Both the position numbers and the translations under genes were made by a program. From Voacanga thouarsii (lineage: Eukaryota; Streptophyta; Magnoliopsida; Gentianales; Apocynaceae): DNA of 64,000 nucleotides. Under the pieces are notes generated by a model. That model was given only the letters and a program-made list of their open reading frames with translations. It made no database searches and was not told the DNA's origin. Shown here piece after piece: positions 25,823 to 38,026 of the stretch. How positions within the stretch are numbered: the stretch's first letter is position 1; the number at the start of each line of letters is the position of its first letter. Where the stretch lies: contig JANUWF010001683.1 in the NCBI GenBank assembly GCA_026120185.1, forward strand, positions 4,534,001 to 4,598,000, written 5' to 3'.

Positions 25823-27872
25823 TGTAACACCCCGCTACCTATGCCCAACAGGGCCGGGGAAGTCGCCCCGTCTAAAGGACAAGGGGTCTTTATTACTAGG
25901 TCACACAAACGAAAATAAAAGATTACTTTAAAATCAAACTTTTCACAACCCAAAATTTTATGAACAAATCCAAAATAAATTGTCCACTATCATCTCTCAA
26001 AGCAACATATGAAATAAACAACATAAATACTTCAAACCAGGCAACAAATCTTGCTACTCATCTCCACAGCAGGACCGACTTGAAAACATGGTATAAAAGG
26101 TGATGAGATAAAAATCTCAGTAAGCTGTGTGTGCTTTGAGTGTTTCAAGTAAAACAGTTCATGTATGCACGTTGTAAAAATTGTATAGAAGAAAATGCTG
26201 GCCAGTAATAAATAAGGATTAAAATAAAGAGTGGCATTTTACTTTTCAAACCAAACATGTGCATAATAAATACAACCACTGAAATGGGTAGCCATTGCTG
26301 ATCACATGTTGGCCCCCATGACCATAAAACCGTCAGAATGCCACACTTTGTGCAGACTGACAAAAAGGAAGGTGATCGGTCTACCGGGTAAGATACTACT
26401 CATTCTCTAAACCCAAATATACCGGTTGATCGCTTCGGAAACACGTAGTCCACTTGACTGAAACTTGCTAGCTCGGACCGATATAACTAAGTAGTACTGT
26501 CGCATCTGTAAGTTGAATTCATCTTCCTGCTTCTCCATTATCCACTGAGGGACGTACTTAACTATGAAAGCTCCCAAAAATCGGCCCCTATCCAGTCTTG
26601 ATCAATCATCTCCTAGTAATCCCGAACCTGTTGCCACTATACCCAAGCTGGGCCCCTCAATCAGAATGCTGCAAACTTCACCATTCGCTTCTCAGTGTGC
26701 AGAAGCGTAGGAAATATATCTTCCATCTATTCTATCCATTTCTCAAATTTCTAATCCTGCTAAGCTTTCCCTAAAAAAATGGGCGGTTGAATTTTTTGAA
26801 ACCTCTCCATAGCTTCGTTTTCTCCCTTCGGATTCCTCCTCTCAGTCAGAGTCTGATGAATCTCTGTCATCTTGCGGAATGCATGCCCCATTGGCACTTC
26901 AACAGTTGCTTTTGACCCCATTTCCAAATCTGGCTCACTCTCATTTCCCCCGTTGGGTGACTGTATTAGGGTCGTTTCCACGTCCGGTATCATAGGTTCT
27001 GCCTGATATGCCTACACGACACTTGGGTGCCATTCTAAACCATCCCAAAATGATGAGTTTATGCATTCAATGTTTAAAACATTTTGATCATGCATTCACA
27101 ATTTGATTTAAGTAACAGGAAAATCAATGCAAGTTTTTTATAAAGAATGCATATAAATTTCTCTCAAACATTTGAGTACTCATGTAATCTTAGTTGCATA
27201 AATGTGAAATGAAAGTAGTAAATAGAAAGGAAATCCTAACATAGAAGTTCATGGAAAATAGTAAATAAAACATCCTAATCATAGCAGTCTTTAGCAACCC
27301 TAGTTTGCATCGTAGTCTTCAAAATCGGCCTCAGATAACCATCCCCAGAATTCTTAGTGAAGTCTAACCCAGCCCCACTTACAAACCCATCCATTGGCCC
27401 TTTCTCGAGTTGCCTAGAACTCTCCCTGGTCTCAACCTAGTTGGGTGGAGATATAAAGGAAGGTATAGGTGGAGATTCATAATCTATCTCCTCCGGATCA
27501 TCACTATCAGATGATAAGTCAACTACGAGACTAGGAGGGTGGGGAACATATTCCATATCAATCTCCTCATATTTACTGTCAAAAACTACGTCTATCACAG
27601 GTATTTGGGGTGGTTCATTGATTGGGACATCATCATCACTGCTATCATCCAAGGGAATAATTGGCTGCTGTGTAGGCTGAGGTGTAGGTGAGGCACTGGT
27701 AGGTCTTCTGGGTAGATAGGGATGGGAAGATGCCATGGCTGCCCTTTTCTAGCAGTTCTAAACATTCTAACCATCCTACAGCATAATAAGACAGGTTAGA
27801 TAAAAGATCTGAACTTAAAAAAATAGAACATATACTATCAATATTTGCCTAAACCAAGGCTCTGATACCGCT
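25823..27872 (-). repeat. Array unit U3
   Basis: Uninterrupted unit of 2050 bp. The LTR part starts at 25823 and joins gag near 26511-26525. The gag ATG is at 27031-27033, the acidic ORF ATG at 27772-27774 with its stop at 27300-27302, and the primer site at 27858-27872. Gag keeps the apparently original ERFQKIQPP at the point where U4-U8 have a stop. Confidence 0.9.
26760..27033 (-). pseudogene. Gag N-terminal fragment (unit U3)
   Basis: The chromovirus gag start at 27033 (MAP form in related units) leads into a 77-codon open piece from 26993: SEPDLEMGSKATVEVPMGHA, FRKMTEIHQTLTERRNPKGE, then ERFQKIQPPIFLGKA. The same order is present in the complete GyA gag (VTMGQAF, QNLTERV, HFLKFQPP). This stretch lies before the Retrotrans_gag core, which follows at lower coordinates in broken frame and runs on to an AFRVEYIPQW-like segment before fusing to LTR sequence. 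It cannot make a working gag. Confidence 0.7.
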
Positions 27873-28860
27873 CGTAACACCCTGCTACCTATGCCCAACA
27901 GGGCCGAGGATGTCGCCCCATTCAAAGGATAAGGAGTCTTTATAACTAGATCACATAAACAAAAATAAAATAATACTTTAAAATTAAACTTATTACAACA
28001 CAAAATTTCAAGAACAAATACAAAATAAATTGTCCACTATCATCTCTCAAAGTAACATATAAAATAAACAACATAGAGACTTCAAAGCAGGCAACAAATC
28101 TTGGTACTCATCTCCATAGCAGGACCGACTTGAAAACATGGCATAAAAGGTGATGAGATAAAAATCTCACTAAGCCCCTGTGTGCTGTTTGAGTATTTTA
28201 GGTAAAATAGGTCATGTGTGCAAGTTTTAAAAATTGTATAGAAGAAAATACTGCCAAACAATAGAAAAGGATAAAAATAAAAAGTGGTGATTTGCATTTC
28301 AAACTAAACTTGTGCACAATAAATATTACCACTCAAATAGGTAGCCATAGGTGACCACACGTTGAGCCCCATGACCATATAATGGTCAGAATGTCACACT
28401 TTGTGCAGACTAACAAAAAGGTAGGTGTGCAGACTGACAAAAAGTTAGGTCATCGACCTACCAGATAAGATACTTCTCATTTTCTACACCCAAACATACC
28501 GGTTGTCCACTCCAGAAACATACAGTGCTCTTAACTGAAACTTTCTAGATTGGACCGACTTGACTAAGTAGTACTGTCACTTCTCTAAGTCGAGGTCATC
28601 TTCCCGCTTCTCCACTATCCACTAAGGGATATACTCAACTATGAATGCTCCCGCAAAATCAAACCATGACCAGTCTTGATCAATCATCTCCCAGTCGTCC
28701 TGAACCCATTGCCACTATGCCCGAGCTGAGCCCCTCAATCGGAATGCAGCAATCATCAGCATTCGCTCCGCAGTGTACATAAGCATAGCAAATATTTCTT
28801 CCATCTGCTCTATCCATTGCTCAGATTTCTGATCCTACTCAGCTTCACCTAAGAAGATGG

Positions 28861-30615
28861 TTTTGGATTGTATGCCCTCTTAGACTAGGTTTCTGATGCA
28901 AAATCAAATATTTTAATAAAAGAATTTATTTTCAGAAATTGTTTGTGAATTTACTTTTTGTTTGTGCACGATTTTGGTTTGGAACAGGCCAATTGTGTTT
29001 AAATAAGTGATCCACGTGAATGGTGGTCTTTCACAGTAAGGTATGGATCACGGGTTATTTAACACATAAACATTTGTTCTTAGCCTATTGATGAGACTGG
29101 GAACCTCATCATGTTTAGGTTATTATGTTATGAATTCCAAATGGGGAATGGCTTACCTTTAGCTAGTGGGTAGTCCACTCACTTCATGACATAAGAGTAT
29201 TTTGAATACGTAGAACAGGACCTGTAGTAGTGGCTTCTCAAAGTACTATATGGTAGAAACGTAGACTACTACCGCTACAGCGTGGACTAGTACTCTACGA
29301 CTTGAGTGTGAGTTGGTGGTCTGGCGAAGCTGGCAGCATATGCTTTGATTTGCTGTAGTTGAGGTTCTATCGTAGGGCCAATATACTTACATGTTGGGTA
29401 TGTGTGACTAGTTAGTTAAGACAGACTTATAAAATATAGTTTCTGCACTATATCGCCCCTTGTGGTTGTCCGAATAGTCTAAATTATCCAGGGCCCTGGG
29501 AAACATGACTTGGATGTTTGCTTTAGGGTAGCTCCCTTGGAAAGTAGAAACACTCTAGGAAGTTGTGGATCATTGGACTAGAAGCCTAAGGATGGTAGAT
29601 GTCATTTAGAGGGGTGTTAGTACACTTCTTCCTCTCTAAATGTACGGCGATGTGTAGAGGGGTATTTTAGTCATTTCACCTGTAGGTCGGAGACTTTACG
29701 AATGCAGCATTGTCCTTGGGGTCAATATTTCCTTATGGTGATATTAGGAAATATTAAAAATGCAAAATACAGCTATTTTTATGGCAAGGGTATTTTGGTC
29801 ATTTTAGTAGCCAAGGCGGTGTGTCTTTTGGTACCCGGTATAGACCGTGAGTCCTAATTAAATATGGACTAAAGAATAGATCTTAAATTAAATGAAATTT
29901 ATTTTATTTAAGTAGCCTGATTTAATTATTGGGCCAGAATAAAATAATGGTCTATGGAGAGAGAGAATTAATTAAATTAGTTTCGTGGGTTAATTAATTA
30001 TTCAGGGCTTTGGCCCAGTTTGAATAATTAAAGATTAACCTGGGACTAAACTAATATAGGCTTAATTAATTGGACTAGTTTATTTGGGCTGGAAAAATTA
30101 ATTATTTATTAATTGGGCCAATTATTTGGTTTTAGTTATAATAATTAATTAAGCCCAAAAGGTTAAACTAAGAGTCCAATGGCCTATTCCAGTTTAACCT
30201 AGGGTTTTATTAAGGTTAAACAGGAGAAAAGAAAATAACGTTGTTTTTTTCCAGTGCTTCCTCTCTGTGAAAAATACCAGACGTTTTTTTCCTCTCCCTC
30301 TCCAGAAATTGTTTGGCCCCTAGGTTGCTTCACCAAAAACGATATTAGGCAGGCCATATACTGGAAGATCAAGAGCTAGGCATTCATCTACATGCAAAGA
30401 CGAAGTAGAAAGCTTGCAGGAATTGCACCAGAGGTTTCCACGAGCGTGCCTACCTCAGTTCCGCATATTCCAATTCAGCCGATTGTGAGAACAAGAAGAA
30501 GAGGTAAAGAGAAAATATTTTTTTTTCCCCTTTTCCCTTCTTCACGCAGGTGTGCTACGTTTTGTTGCTCCTTGGCTGGTTTTTTAGCTATATTTAGCAT
30601 GCTATTTTATCTTCA
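28861..30615 (+). repeat. Copia-1 5' LTR
   Basis: 1755 bp, beginning TTTTGGATTG (the 3' copy keeps TGTTGGATTG) and ending ATCTTCA just before the primer site. Near its 3' end it has a short basic ORF (from 30392, MQRRSRKLAG...RTRRRGKEK) followed by AG/GTAAAG at about 30503-30509, which looks like a splice donor. The 3' LTR repeats this arrangement at 37806. Confidence 0.95.
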
Positions 30616-30616
30616 A

Positions 30617-30631
30617 TTGGTATTAGAGCCA
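30617..30631 (+). other. Copia-1 primer-binding site
   Basis: ttggtattagagcca, one base from the usual initiator-Met tRNA primer sequence tggtatcagagc, one base after the LTR end. Confidence 0.88.
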
Positions 30632-32364
30632 GAAGATATTTGCACATATAGGAAGCCTGTATGCTAGTTAATAAAATCGGACAGTTATGTGTGATTAACT
30701 GTGATCCTTCGCTGGTTTTTTTGTATGGATAGATGGCTTGTTAAACCTCTCGGTTGGAGGTATAGGTGAGATGTAATTCACTATTTTTCCAAGAATAAAT
30801 CGTGTAAACCCAACTTTAATGGGTATAGACGGTTGTTGGTTTGTGATTTCATTGATTTTGGGTTGAAATCGGTGGGCCAAAGGCTGGAAATTGTCGCAGA
30901 AAAAGAAAAACCAGAAGAGCGGCACAGAAGAAAATCGCACTGGAAAATTGAAGCAGACGGCATTGTTCCTTGGCTCGGCTCGCCGCCAGCAGCGTCTGTG
31001 CCTGGAACAAGGAGGGCGGCTCGGCTTTGTGGCTTACTGGCTTGGTTGCATCGGCAATTCAATTGCGAAATCCGGAAGTCAGCACGCGGGTCAGCACCGG
31101 GTGGGTCGCTGCTTGGATGGTCCATGAGGCGGACGTTCAGGTGCGGCGGGTGTTGTGGACCGCTAACCAGATTGGTTTTGTTCCTGTGCGGCGGGTGCAG
31201 TGAACCAATGGAAAAAAAAAAATTTCCCTTGTAATTTTCTTGCATTTTCTTTTTTGTTTTGGGGTCCATACCAGGCGAAGTTAATATTTTTGCAATATTT
31301 ATATTCTTGGAATATATCTGCATGAAAAATATTAGTAAAGGATTTTATGATTAAACAAGATCATTAATTAATTAATTAATATGTTTAGTTCTATTATTTG
31401 GGCACTTAGGTTTAAAAAATAGAAAAGCATGAAAACGTTTATTGTTTTCTAGCATGCTATTTTTTTTTTTATGTACCTATGTGTGTTTTTTCTCAAAGAC
31501 CAAAGTCTTTGGGAACTTTTTGTTTTGGCAAGAAAAAATATTTTTCTTTAAAAACTAAATGGTTATTTTAATTGGTACAAAAATTAATCCTTGAATATTT
31601 TCTCAAAGGATTTAATCCTTGACATAGAAAATATATTCGATTTAGATATTTTTGTAAATTAAAATGGAGAGCCATTTTGTTTTGTTTTGGACTAGAAAAA
31701 TGATTTTGTCAAATAAGCTTGAGACCAAAGTCTCTAGAAAGTTTTAATTGGAAAATTTTTGAAATCATTAAGTTTTAACTTAAATAAAATTAGTCCATGG
31801 AGGAAATCTCTCAAAGGATATAAGCCTTGACATAGAGATTTTGTTGGACTTAGATATTTTATTTTTTGAGTTAAGGAAAAACTTATTGGAAATTTCAAAA
31901 GGATATTTTCCAAAAAACCTTTATTTTAAAAGATTAAGTGGGAGAAGGGTTCCAACGGCCCTACGGCTTCCATCACGGTCCTCATTAGAGATCGTGGATC
32001 CCCTCGCGTCACCCTGGGAGTGAACCCGTATAGGATGAGGATACCATAAGGATCGAGATCTAATGGAAGGATGTAATTAATAACCAGGGGCACGTACTGT
32101 GATCGGCCAGCCCACGTTGGAGGTTATAGTGCGAGGTATGTCCATAGGAAATGAGAGGAAACGGCCATCCCTCGATGGAGTTATTCTCTAGACCATTACC
32201 TAGAAGGGAAATTAATTTTTGGTGGTTAATACACTTAGCTTAGGAAACTGTTAATCTTCCCAAGAAGTTATGTCAGTTTTCCTAAGAGCTAAATTATTTT
32301 CAGTGCACAAATTTCATTTTGTTTTCACAAACTAAATTCTTTCTTTTATTTTTTATTTTCAGAA
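30632..32364 (+). other. Copia-1 leader
   Basis: About 1.75 kb between primer site and gag. It contains a strikingly GC-rich island (about 30895-31205) open in several frames on both strands, with none resembling a known protein. The rest is AT-rich, with a repeated theme (ctcaaagga-tta-ccttgacatagaaa) near 31600 and again near 31810. Some of these ORFs are simply by-products of base composition. Confidence 0.7.
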
Positions 32365-33222
32365 ATGGTGGGAGGTTCTTTTAGTCCATTGGCCGTTATT
32401 CTCAGGGAGAATAAGCTAACGGGTCCAAACTATGTGGACTGGAAAAGGAACCTGGACATAATACTCACAGCCGAGGAGTATAAGTATGTCCTTTACGAAA
32501 CCTGCCCTGTTATCGGGGAAGGTTCCATCGCTGAAGAGCTAGAGGCTGAAAAGGCGTGGAAGAAAGCTGACGAAATGGCACATTGCTATATGTTAGCTTC
32601 CATGTCTAATGTGCTCCAGTCAAAACACGAGCACATGGCTTCTGCATATGACATAAGTCAATCATTGCCAACTATGTTCGCAGACAAGAGCTGGCCCGCA
32701 AGGCAGGAGACTCTTCGAACAATTGTAAACACTAAGATGGCTAAGGGAGCATCAGTCCGAGAGCATATGCTCAAGATGATTGTTGCTTTTGAGGAGGCAG
32801 AAATCTTAGGGGCTGTCATTGACCACGAGAGCCAAGTGGACATGGTTCTCGAATCTCTACCGGGCTCTTTCACTCAGTTCAAGTTAAACTATAGCATGAA
32901 CAAGTTGAATATGAGTTTAACTGAACTGATGAAGGAGCTCCAGATGGCAGAGAAGGTCATGAAGCCGCAGTCTAAGGCTATGATTGCTAAGGCCTCTTTT
33001 TCAAGAATTGGGCCTAAGCCCAGAAAGTTCAAGAGGAAGAAGGGGAATGCAGCAGCCCAGCCCAAAAACCAGCCCAAGAACAAACCAAAGGGCAAGTACT
33101 TCAAGTGTGGGAAGAAGGGACACTGGAAAAAGGAGTGTCCAAATCTTCAAACCAAGAAAAACCCCACAGGTAATGTTTACTATCTAGAGTCCATATCAAT
33201 GGTAGGATCAACTTCCACTTAG
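32365..33222 (+). pseudogene. Copia-1 gag
   Basis: 285 codons from ATG 32365, the first ATG of the copia gag pattern (LAVILRENKLTGPNYVDWKR). A UBN2-like core runs from about residue 60 to 200 (ETLRTIVNTKMAKGASVREH, MVLESLPGSFTQFKLNY). It is followed by a basic linker and one CCHC zinc knuckle (CGKKGHWKKEC, residues about 245-260). Gag would package the RNA in a cytoplasmic particle. It ends at a TAG at 33220-33222, where the family normally reads through into protease, so this stop is probably a mutation. Confidence 0.9.
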
Positions 33223-33729
33223 ATTGTTGTTTCAGGAGCCACTGATCATATCTATAACTCCTTGCAGGGGTTTAGGAAGATAAGAAGACTCAAGAAGGGC
33301 GAACATGGGCTTCAAGTGGGAAATGGAGCACAAGTCTGGGCCCTTGCAGTGGGAGAGCTGGATCTTATCTTTGATTGTAATAAGATAGTGGTTTTAAAAG
33401 ACATTTTATATGTACCTGGTTTTCGTCCGAATTTGATTTCAGTTGCAAAATTTATTAATCAAGGATATTCTGTATCTTTCTATTTTGGTATTTCTATCAG
33501 TAGAGATGGAGAACTTTTATGTATTGGGCACATGTATGGAAATTTGTTCTTTTTAAACCATATTAACAAACAATCAAATAACGCTCAGTCTGAACCTTTA
33601 ACTAAGAAGAGAAAGACCAATATCAATGATTCATACCTTTGGCATCTAAGGTTGGGTCATATTAACTCAACCAGGATTCAGAGGCTAATCCATGATGGGC
33701 CTTTGGGCTCATTGAGATTGGAAAGTTAG
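33223..33729 (+). pseudogene. Copia-1 protease remnant and pre-integrase domain
   Basis: Directly after the gag stop the frame reads VVSGATDH, where copia proteases have DSGA: the catalytic Asp codon has become Val. Beyond it come LKDILYVPGFRPNLISVAKF and LWHLRLGHINSTRIQRL, the GAG-pre-integrase segment with its H-H zinc residues. Stops at 33727-33729 and 33733-33735 close it. The protease is inactive on two counts, the lost Asp and the upstream stop. Confidence 0.85.
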
Positions 33730-33735
33730 CCTTAG

Positions 33736-34240
33736 TGTGAATCCTGCCTGATGGGAAAAATGACCAAGAGGTCATTTACACCAAAGGCGGATTGAGCCAA
33801 GGAGATGTTGAGTCTTGTTCACACTGATGTGTGCGGTCCATTGTCTACACCAGCTAGGGGAGGTTTTGAGTACTTCATCACGTTCACGGATGACTGTACG
33901 AGGTATGGTTACATTTACCTGATGAGATGCAAGTCTGACTCTTTTGACAAGTTCAAAGAGTTTAAGGCTGAAGTGGAGCGTCGGACAGGTAAATTAATCA
34001 AAACCTTACGATTGGATCGTGGTGGAGAGTACCTCCTAGGTGAATTCAAGGACTACATGGTACATCATGGGATAGTATCCCAGCTCTCTGCACCGGGAAC
34101 CCCCCAGCAGAACGGAGTAGCTGAGAGAAGGAACAGGACTTTGATGGAAATTGTCTGAAGCATGATGTCTCATGCTACTCTTCCAGTGTCCTTTTGGGGA
34201 TATGCCTTGGAAACAGCGGCATATATTCTAAACTTGGTGC
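33736..34240 (+). pseudogene. Copia-1 integrase core
   Basis: Shows the C-x2-C half of the zinc domain (CESCLMGKMT), an in-frame TGA at 33793-33795, then the rve core. The core has the first Asp in LVHTDVCGPL, the second in the RLDRGGEYL region, and Glu in PQQNGVAERRNRTLME. The catalytic triad is therefore visible. A TGA at 34156-34158 interrupts it, and a frame change follows near 34240, so the C-terminal tail continues in another frame. Confidence 0.88.
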
Positions 34241-35500
34241 CTTCCAAGTCAGTAATGAGATGTGGACTGGGCGTAAGCTAAGTCTGAATCATCTCAGGAT
34301 TTGGGGTTGTCCAGCTTATGTACTGATCAAGGGAGACAAGTTGGAACCAAGATTAGAATTATACTATTTTGTTGGGTATCCAAAAGGGACAAAAGGAGGT
34401 TACTTTTATCATCCTAAGGAGCAGAAGGTACTAGTAAGTACCAATGATAGATACTTGGAAGATGATCAAAATACTTCTACTAAAGGTTCAACTAGGTTGG
34501 AACTTGAGGAGAAGTTATCTACGGAATCAACTTCTTCTGACCCGATAGTGGAACAAGAAGAGGCACAACCTCAAGAGCCTGTGCAAATGGAGCCTCGTTG
34601 TAGTGAGAGGGTATCTAGGGTTCCGGATAGATGGACTGGAGAAGCTTTTGAGCTGGTCTCTGACCATCAGGAACAAGACCCCACTAGATACGAGGAGGCT
34701 ATTGCTGATGCCGATGCAAATCTGTGGCATGAAGCAATGAAAGCCGAGATTGAGACTATGTATCTCAATAAGGTTTGGGATCTTGTAGCTTCACTTGAAG
34801 GGATAAAACCCATTGGGTGCAAGTGGGTATACAAGAGGAAGAGAGGAGTGGATGGGAAGGTGGAAACCTTCAAAGCTAAGCTTGTGGCGAAAGGGTATAC
34901 TCAGTAAAAGGGTATCGACTATGAGGAAACTTTTTTCCCGGTAGCCATGCTTAAATCCATCCGCATCCTCCTTGCCATCGCATGTCACTATGACTACGAG
35001 ATATGACAAATGGATGTCAAGATGGCATTCTTGAATGGCCATCTTAGCGAAGACATCTATATGTCGCAACCGGAAGGCTTCATTGCTGAAGGCTAGGAAC
35101 ACATGGTTTGCATGCTTAAGAAGTCCATTTGTGGACTTAAGCAGGCATCGAGAGCATGGAACATTCGTTTTGATGATACCTTAAAGTCTTATGGTTTTAT
35201 TCAAAACGAAGATGAATCATGCGTGTACAGGAAACTTGAAGGCTTTAATGTGGTTTTTCTTGTCCTCTATGTGGATAACATTCTACTCATTGGAAATGAT
35301 GCAGGGACATTGTCATATACAAAGGTTCGGTTGTCTAGTCAATTCAATATGAAGGACTTGGGAGAAGCCAGCAACATTCTCGGGATTAGGCTTCTTAGAA
35401 ATAGGAAGCAGAGAATGTTAGGATTATCCCAAGCGACATATATTGACAAGATGCTGGCCAAGTACAGTATGGACTCATGCAAGGGAGCTCTAATCCCTTG
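34241..35500 (+). pseudogene. Copia-1 reverse transcriptase
   Basis: After the frame change: EMWTGRKLSLNHLRIWGCPA, then the RVT_2 domain with GCKWVYKRKRGVDGK, KLVAKGYTQ, a VKMAFLNG segment, ICGLKQASRAWN, and the active-site motif as YVDNILLIGND. The second catalytic Asp of YVDD is Asn here, which alone would abolish polymerisation. Stops lie at 34905-34907, near 35005 (TGA) and near 35095 (TAG). Confidence 0.9.
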
Positions 35501-36251
35501 CAGACATGGGTTGTCATTTTCTTCGAAGGACTATCCTAAGTCTCAAAAAGAAAAGGACAGAATGAGTAGGATTCCCTACGCTTCGGCTGTGGGAAGTCCC
35601 ATGTACGCTATGCTATGTACTAGGCCAGATATCTGCTTTGCCGTGGGCTTAGTTAGCAGATATCAGTCAAACCCAGGGGAGGTTCATTGGCAAGATGTAA
35701 AGCATATTCTCAAGTACCTCAAGGGAACGAGAGATTATATGCTGGTTTATAGGGCTAATGATTTGGTTCCTACAGGATACACAGACTCCGACTTCCAGGC
35801 AGATAAGGATGAGAGAAAATCCACTAGTGGATATGTCTTCACCTTGTCTGGAGGAGCAATTTCATGGAAGAGTATTAAGTAGTCTTGTATAGCTGACTCA
35901 ACTATGGAAGCTGAGTATGTGGCTGCTTCGGAGGCATCCAAGGAAGCAGTCTGGCTCCGGAAGTTTCCTTCAGAACTTGGAGTCTACCACATATAGACAG
36001 GCCGGTTGTGATGTATTGCGACAACACTGGAGCAGTATCGCAATCTAAGAAGCCTCAGAACCACAACAAAGGGGAAACACATCGAGAGAAAGTACCACCT
36101 GATCTGGGATTTCATCCAGAGACGGGAAGTCGTGGTGGAGCATATTACCTCAGATAACAATTTAGCAGATCCATTCACCAAGCCTTTGGCTGAGAGAGTC
36201 TTCAAGAGACACTTAGACGCCATAGGGGTGGGCACCTATGGACTTACCTAG
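35501..36251 (+). pseudogene. Copia-1 RNase H
   Basis: Recognised by YASAVGSPMYAMLCTRPDI, GYTDSDFQADKDERKSTSGY, a TAG at 35880-35882, then STMEAEYVAASEASKEAVWL. After further frame breaks it continues with HIERKYHLIWDFIQ and NNLADPFTKPL, ending at a TAG at 36249-36251, which is probably the true polyprotein stop, about 20 bp before the 3' LTR. Confidence 0.88.
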
Positions 36252-36262
36252 TCTTTGAGTCC

Positions 36263-36273
36263 AAGTGGGAGAT
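36263..36273 (+). other. Copia-1 polypurine tract
   Basis: aagtgggagat directly before the 3' LTR start TGTTGG at 36274, the usual plant copia form. Confidence 0.85.
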
Positions 36274-38026
36274 TGTTGGATTGTACGCCCTCTTAGACTA
36301 GGTTTCTGATGCAAAATCGAATATTTTAATAAAAGAATTTATTTTTAGAAATTGTTTGTGAATTTACTTTTTGTTTATGCACGATTTTCGTTTGGAACAG
36401 GCCCATTGTGTTTAAATAAGTGATCCACGTGAATGGTGGTCTTTCACAGTAAGGTATGGATCACGGGTTATTTAACACATAAACATTTGTTCTTAACCAA
36501 TTGATGAGACTGGTAACCTCATCATGTTTAGGTTATTATGTTATGAATTCCAAATGGGGAATGGCTTACCTTTAGCTAGTGGGTAGTCCACTCACTTCAT
36601 GATATAAGCGTATTTTGAATACGTAGAACAGGACCTGTAGTAGTGGTTTCTCAAAGTACTATATGGTAGAAACCTAGACTACTACCGCTACAGCGCGAAC
36701 TAGTACTCTACGACTTGAGTGTGAGTTGGTGGTCAGGCAAAGCTGGCAGCATATGCTTGGATTTGTTGTAGTTGAGGTTCTATCGTAGGGCCAATATACT
36801 TTCATGTTGGGTATGTGTGACTAGTTAGTTAAGACAGACTTATACAATATATTTTCTGCACTATATCGCCCCTTGTAGTTGTCCGAAGGGTCTAAATTAG
36901 CCAGGGCCCTGGGAAACATAACTTGGATGTTTGCTTTAGGGTAGCTCCCTTGGAAAGCGAAAACACTCCAGGAAGTCGTGGATCATTGGACTAGAAGCCT
37001 AAGGATGGTAGATGTCATTTAGAGGGGTGTTAGTACACTTCTTCCTCTCTAAATGTACGGCGATGTGTAGAGGAGTATTTTAGTCATTTCACCTGTAGGT
37101 CAGAGACTTTGCGAACGCAGCATTGTCCTTGGGGTCAATATTTCCTTATGGTGATATTAGGAAATATTAAAAATGCAAAATACATCTATTTTTATGGCAA
37201 GGGTATTTTGGTCATTTTAGTAGCCAAGGCGGTGTGTCTTTTGGTCCCCAGTATAGACCGTGAGTCCTAATTAAATATGGGCTAAAGAATTGATCTTAAA
37301 TTAAATGAAATTTATTTTATTTAAGTAGCATGATTTAATTATTAGGCTAGAATAAAATAAAGGTCCATGGAGAGAGATAATTAATTAAATTAGTTTCGTG
37401 GGTTAATTAATTATTCAGGTCTTTGGCCCAGTTTGAATAATTAAAGATTAACCTGGGACTAAACTAATATAGCCTTAATTAATTGGGCTAGTTTATTTGG
37501 GCTGGAAAAATTAATTATTTATTAATTGGGCCAATTATTTTGTTTTAGTTAGAATAATTAATTAAGCCCAAAAGGTTAAACTAAGAGTCCAATGGCCCAA
37601 TCCAGTTTAACCTAGGGTTTTATTTAGGTTAAACAGGAGAAAAGAAAATAACGTTGTTTTTTTTCTAGTGCTTCCTCTCTGTGAAAAATACCAGACATTT
37701 TTTTCCTCTCCCTCTCCAAAAATTCTTTGGCCCCTAGGTTGCTTCACCAAAAACGATATTAGGCAGGCCATATACTGGAAGATCAAGAGCTAGGCATTCA
37801 TCTACATGCAAAGACGAAGTAGAAGGCTTGTAGGAATTGCACCAGAGGTTTCCACGAGCGTGCCTACCTCAGTTCCACATATTCCAGTTCAGCCGATTGT
37901 GAGAACAAGAAGAAGAGGTAAAGAGAAAATATTTCCCCCCCCTTTTTCCTTCTTCACGCAGGTGTGTTGCGTTTTGTTGATCCTTTGCTGGTTTTTAGCT
38001 ATATTTAGCATGCTATTTTATCTTTA
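36274..38026 (+). repeat. Copia-1 3' LTR
   Basis: 1753 bp, aligned end to end with 28861-30615 with scattered substitutions and single-base indels. It ends TCTTTA (TCTTCA in the 5' copy) and is followed by the gatgg duplication. Confidence 0.95.

Larger units (their letters stand above)
28861..38026 (+). mobile_element. Complete, inactive Ty1/copia element (Copia-1, 9166 bp)
   Basis: LTRs lie at 28861-30615 and 36274-38026, and exact 5-bp target duplications gatgg at 28856-28860 and 38027-38031. A primer site, long leader, gag, protease, integrase, RT and RNase H follow in copia order on the + strand, ending in a polypurine tract. The two LTRs differ by only a few percent by eye. Coding parts carry at least nine stops and at least two frame changes, so it cannot move on its own. 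It lies opposite in strand to the array it interrupts. Confidence 0.96.

Noticed and set aside
30781..31323. 180-codon minus-strand ORF
   Set aside because: It falls in the GC-rich leader of Copia-1 where several frames are open; no domain pattern, and opposite to the element's transcription.
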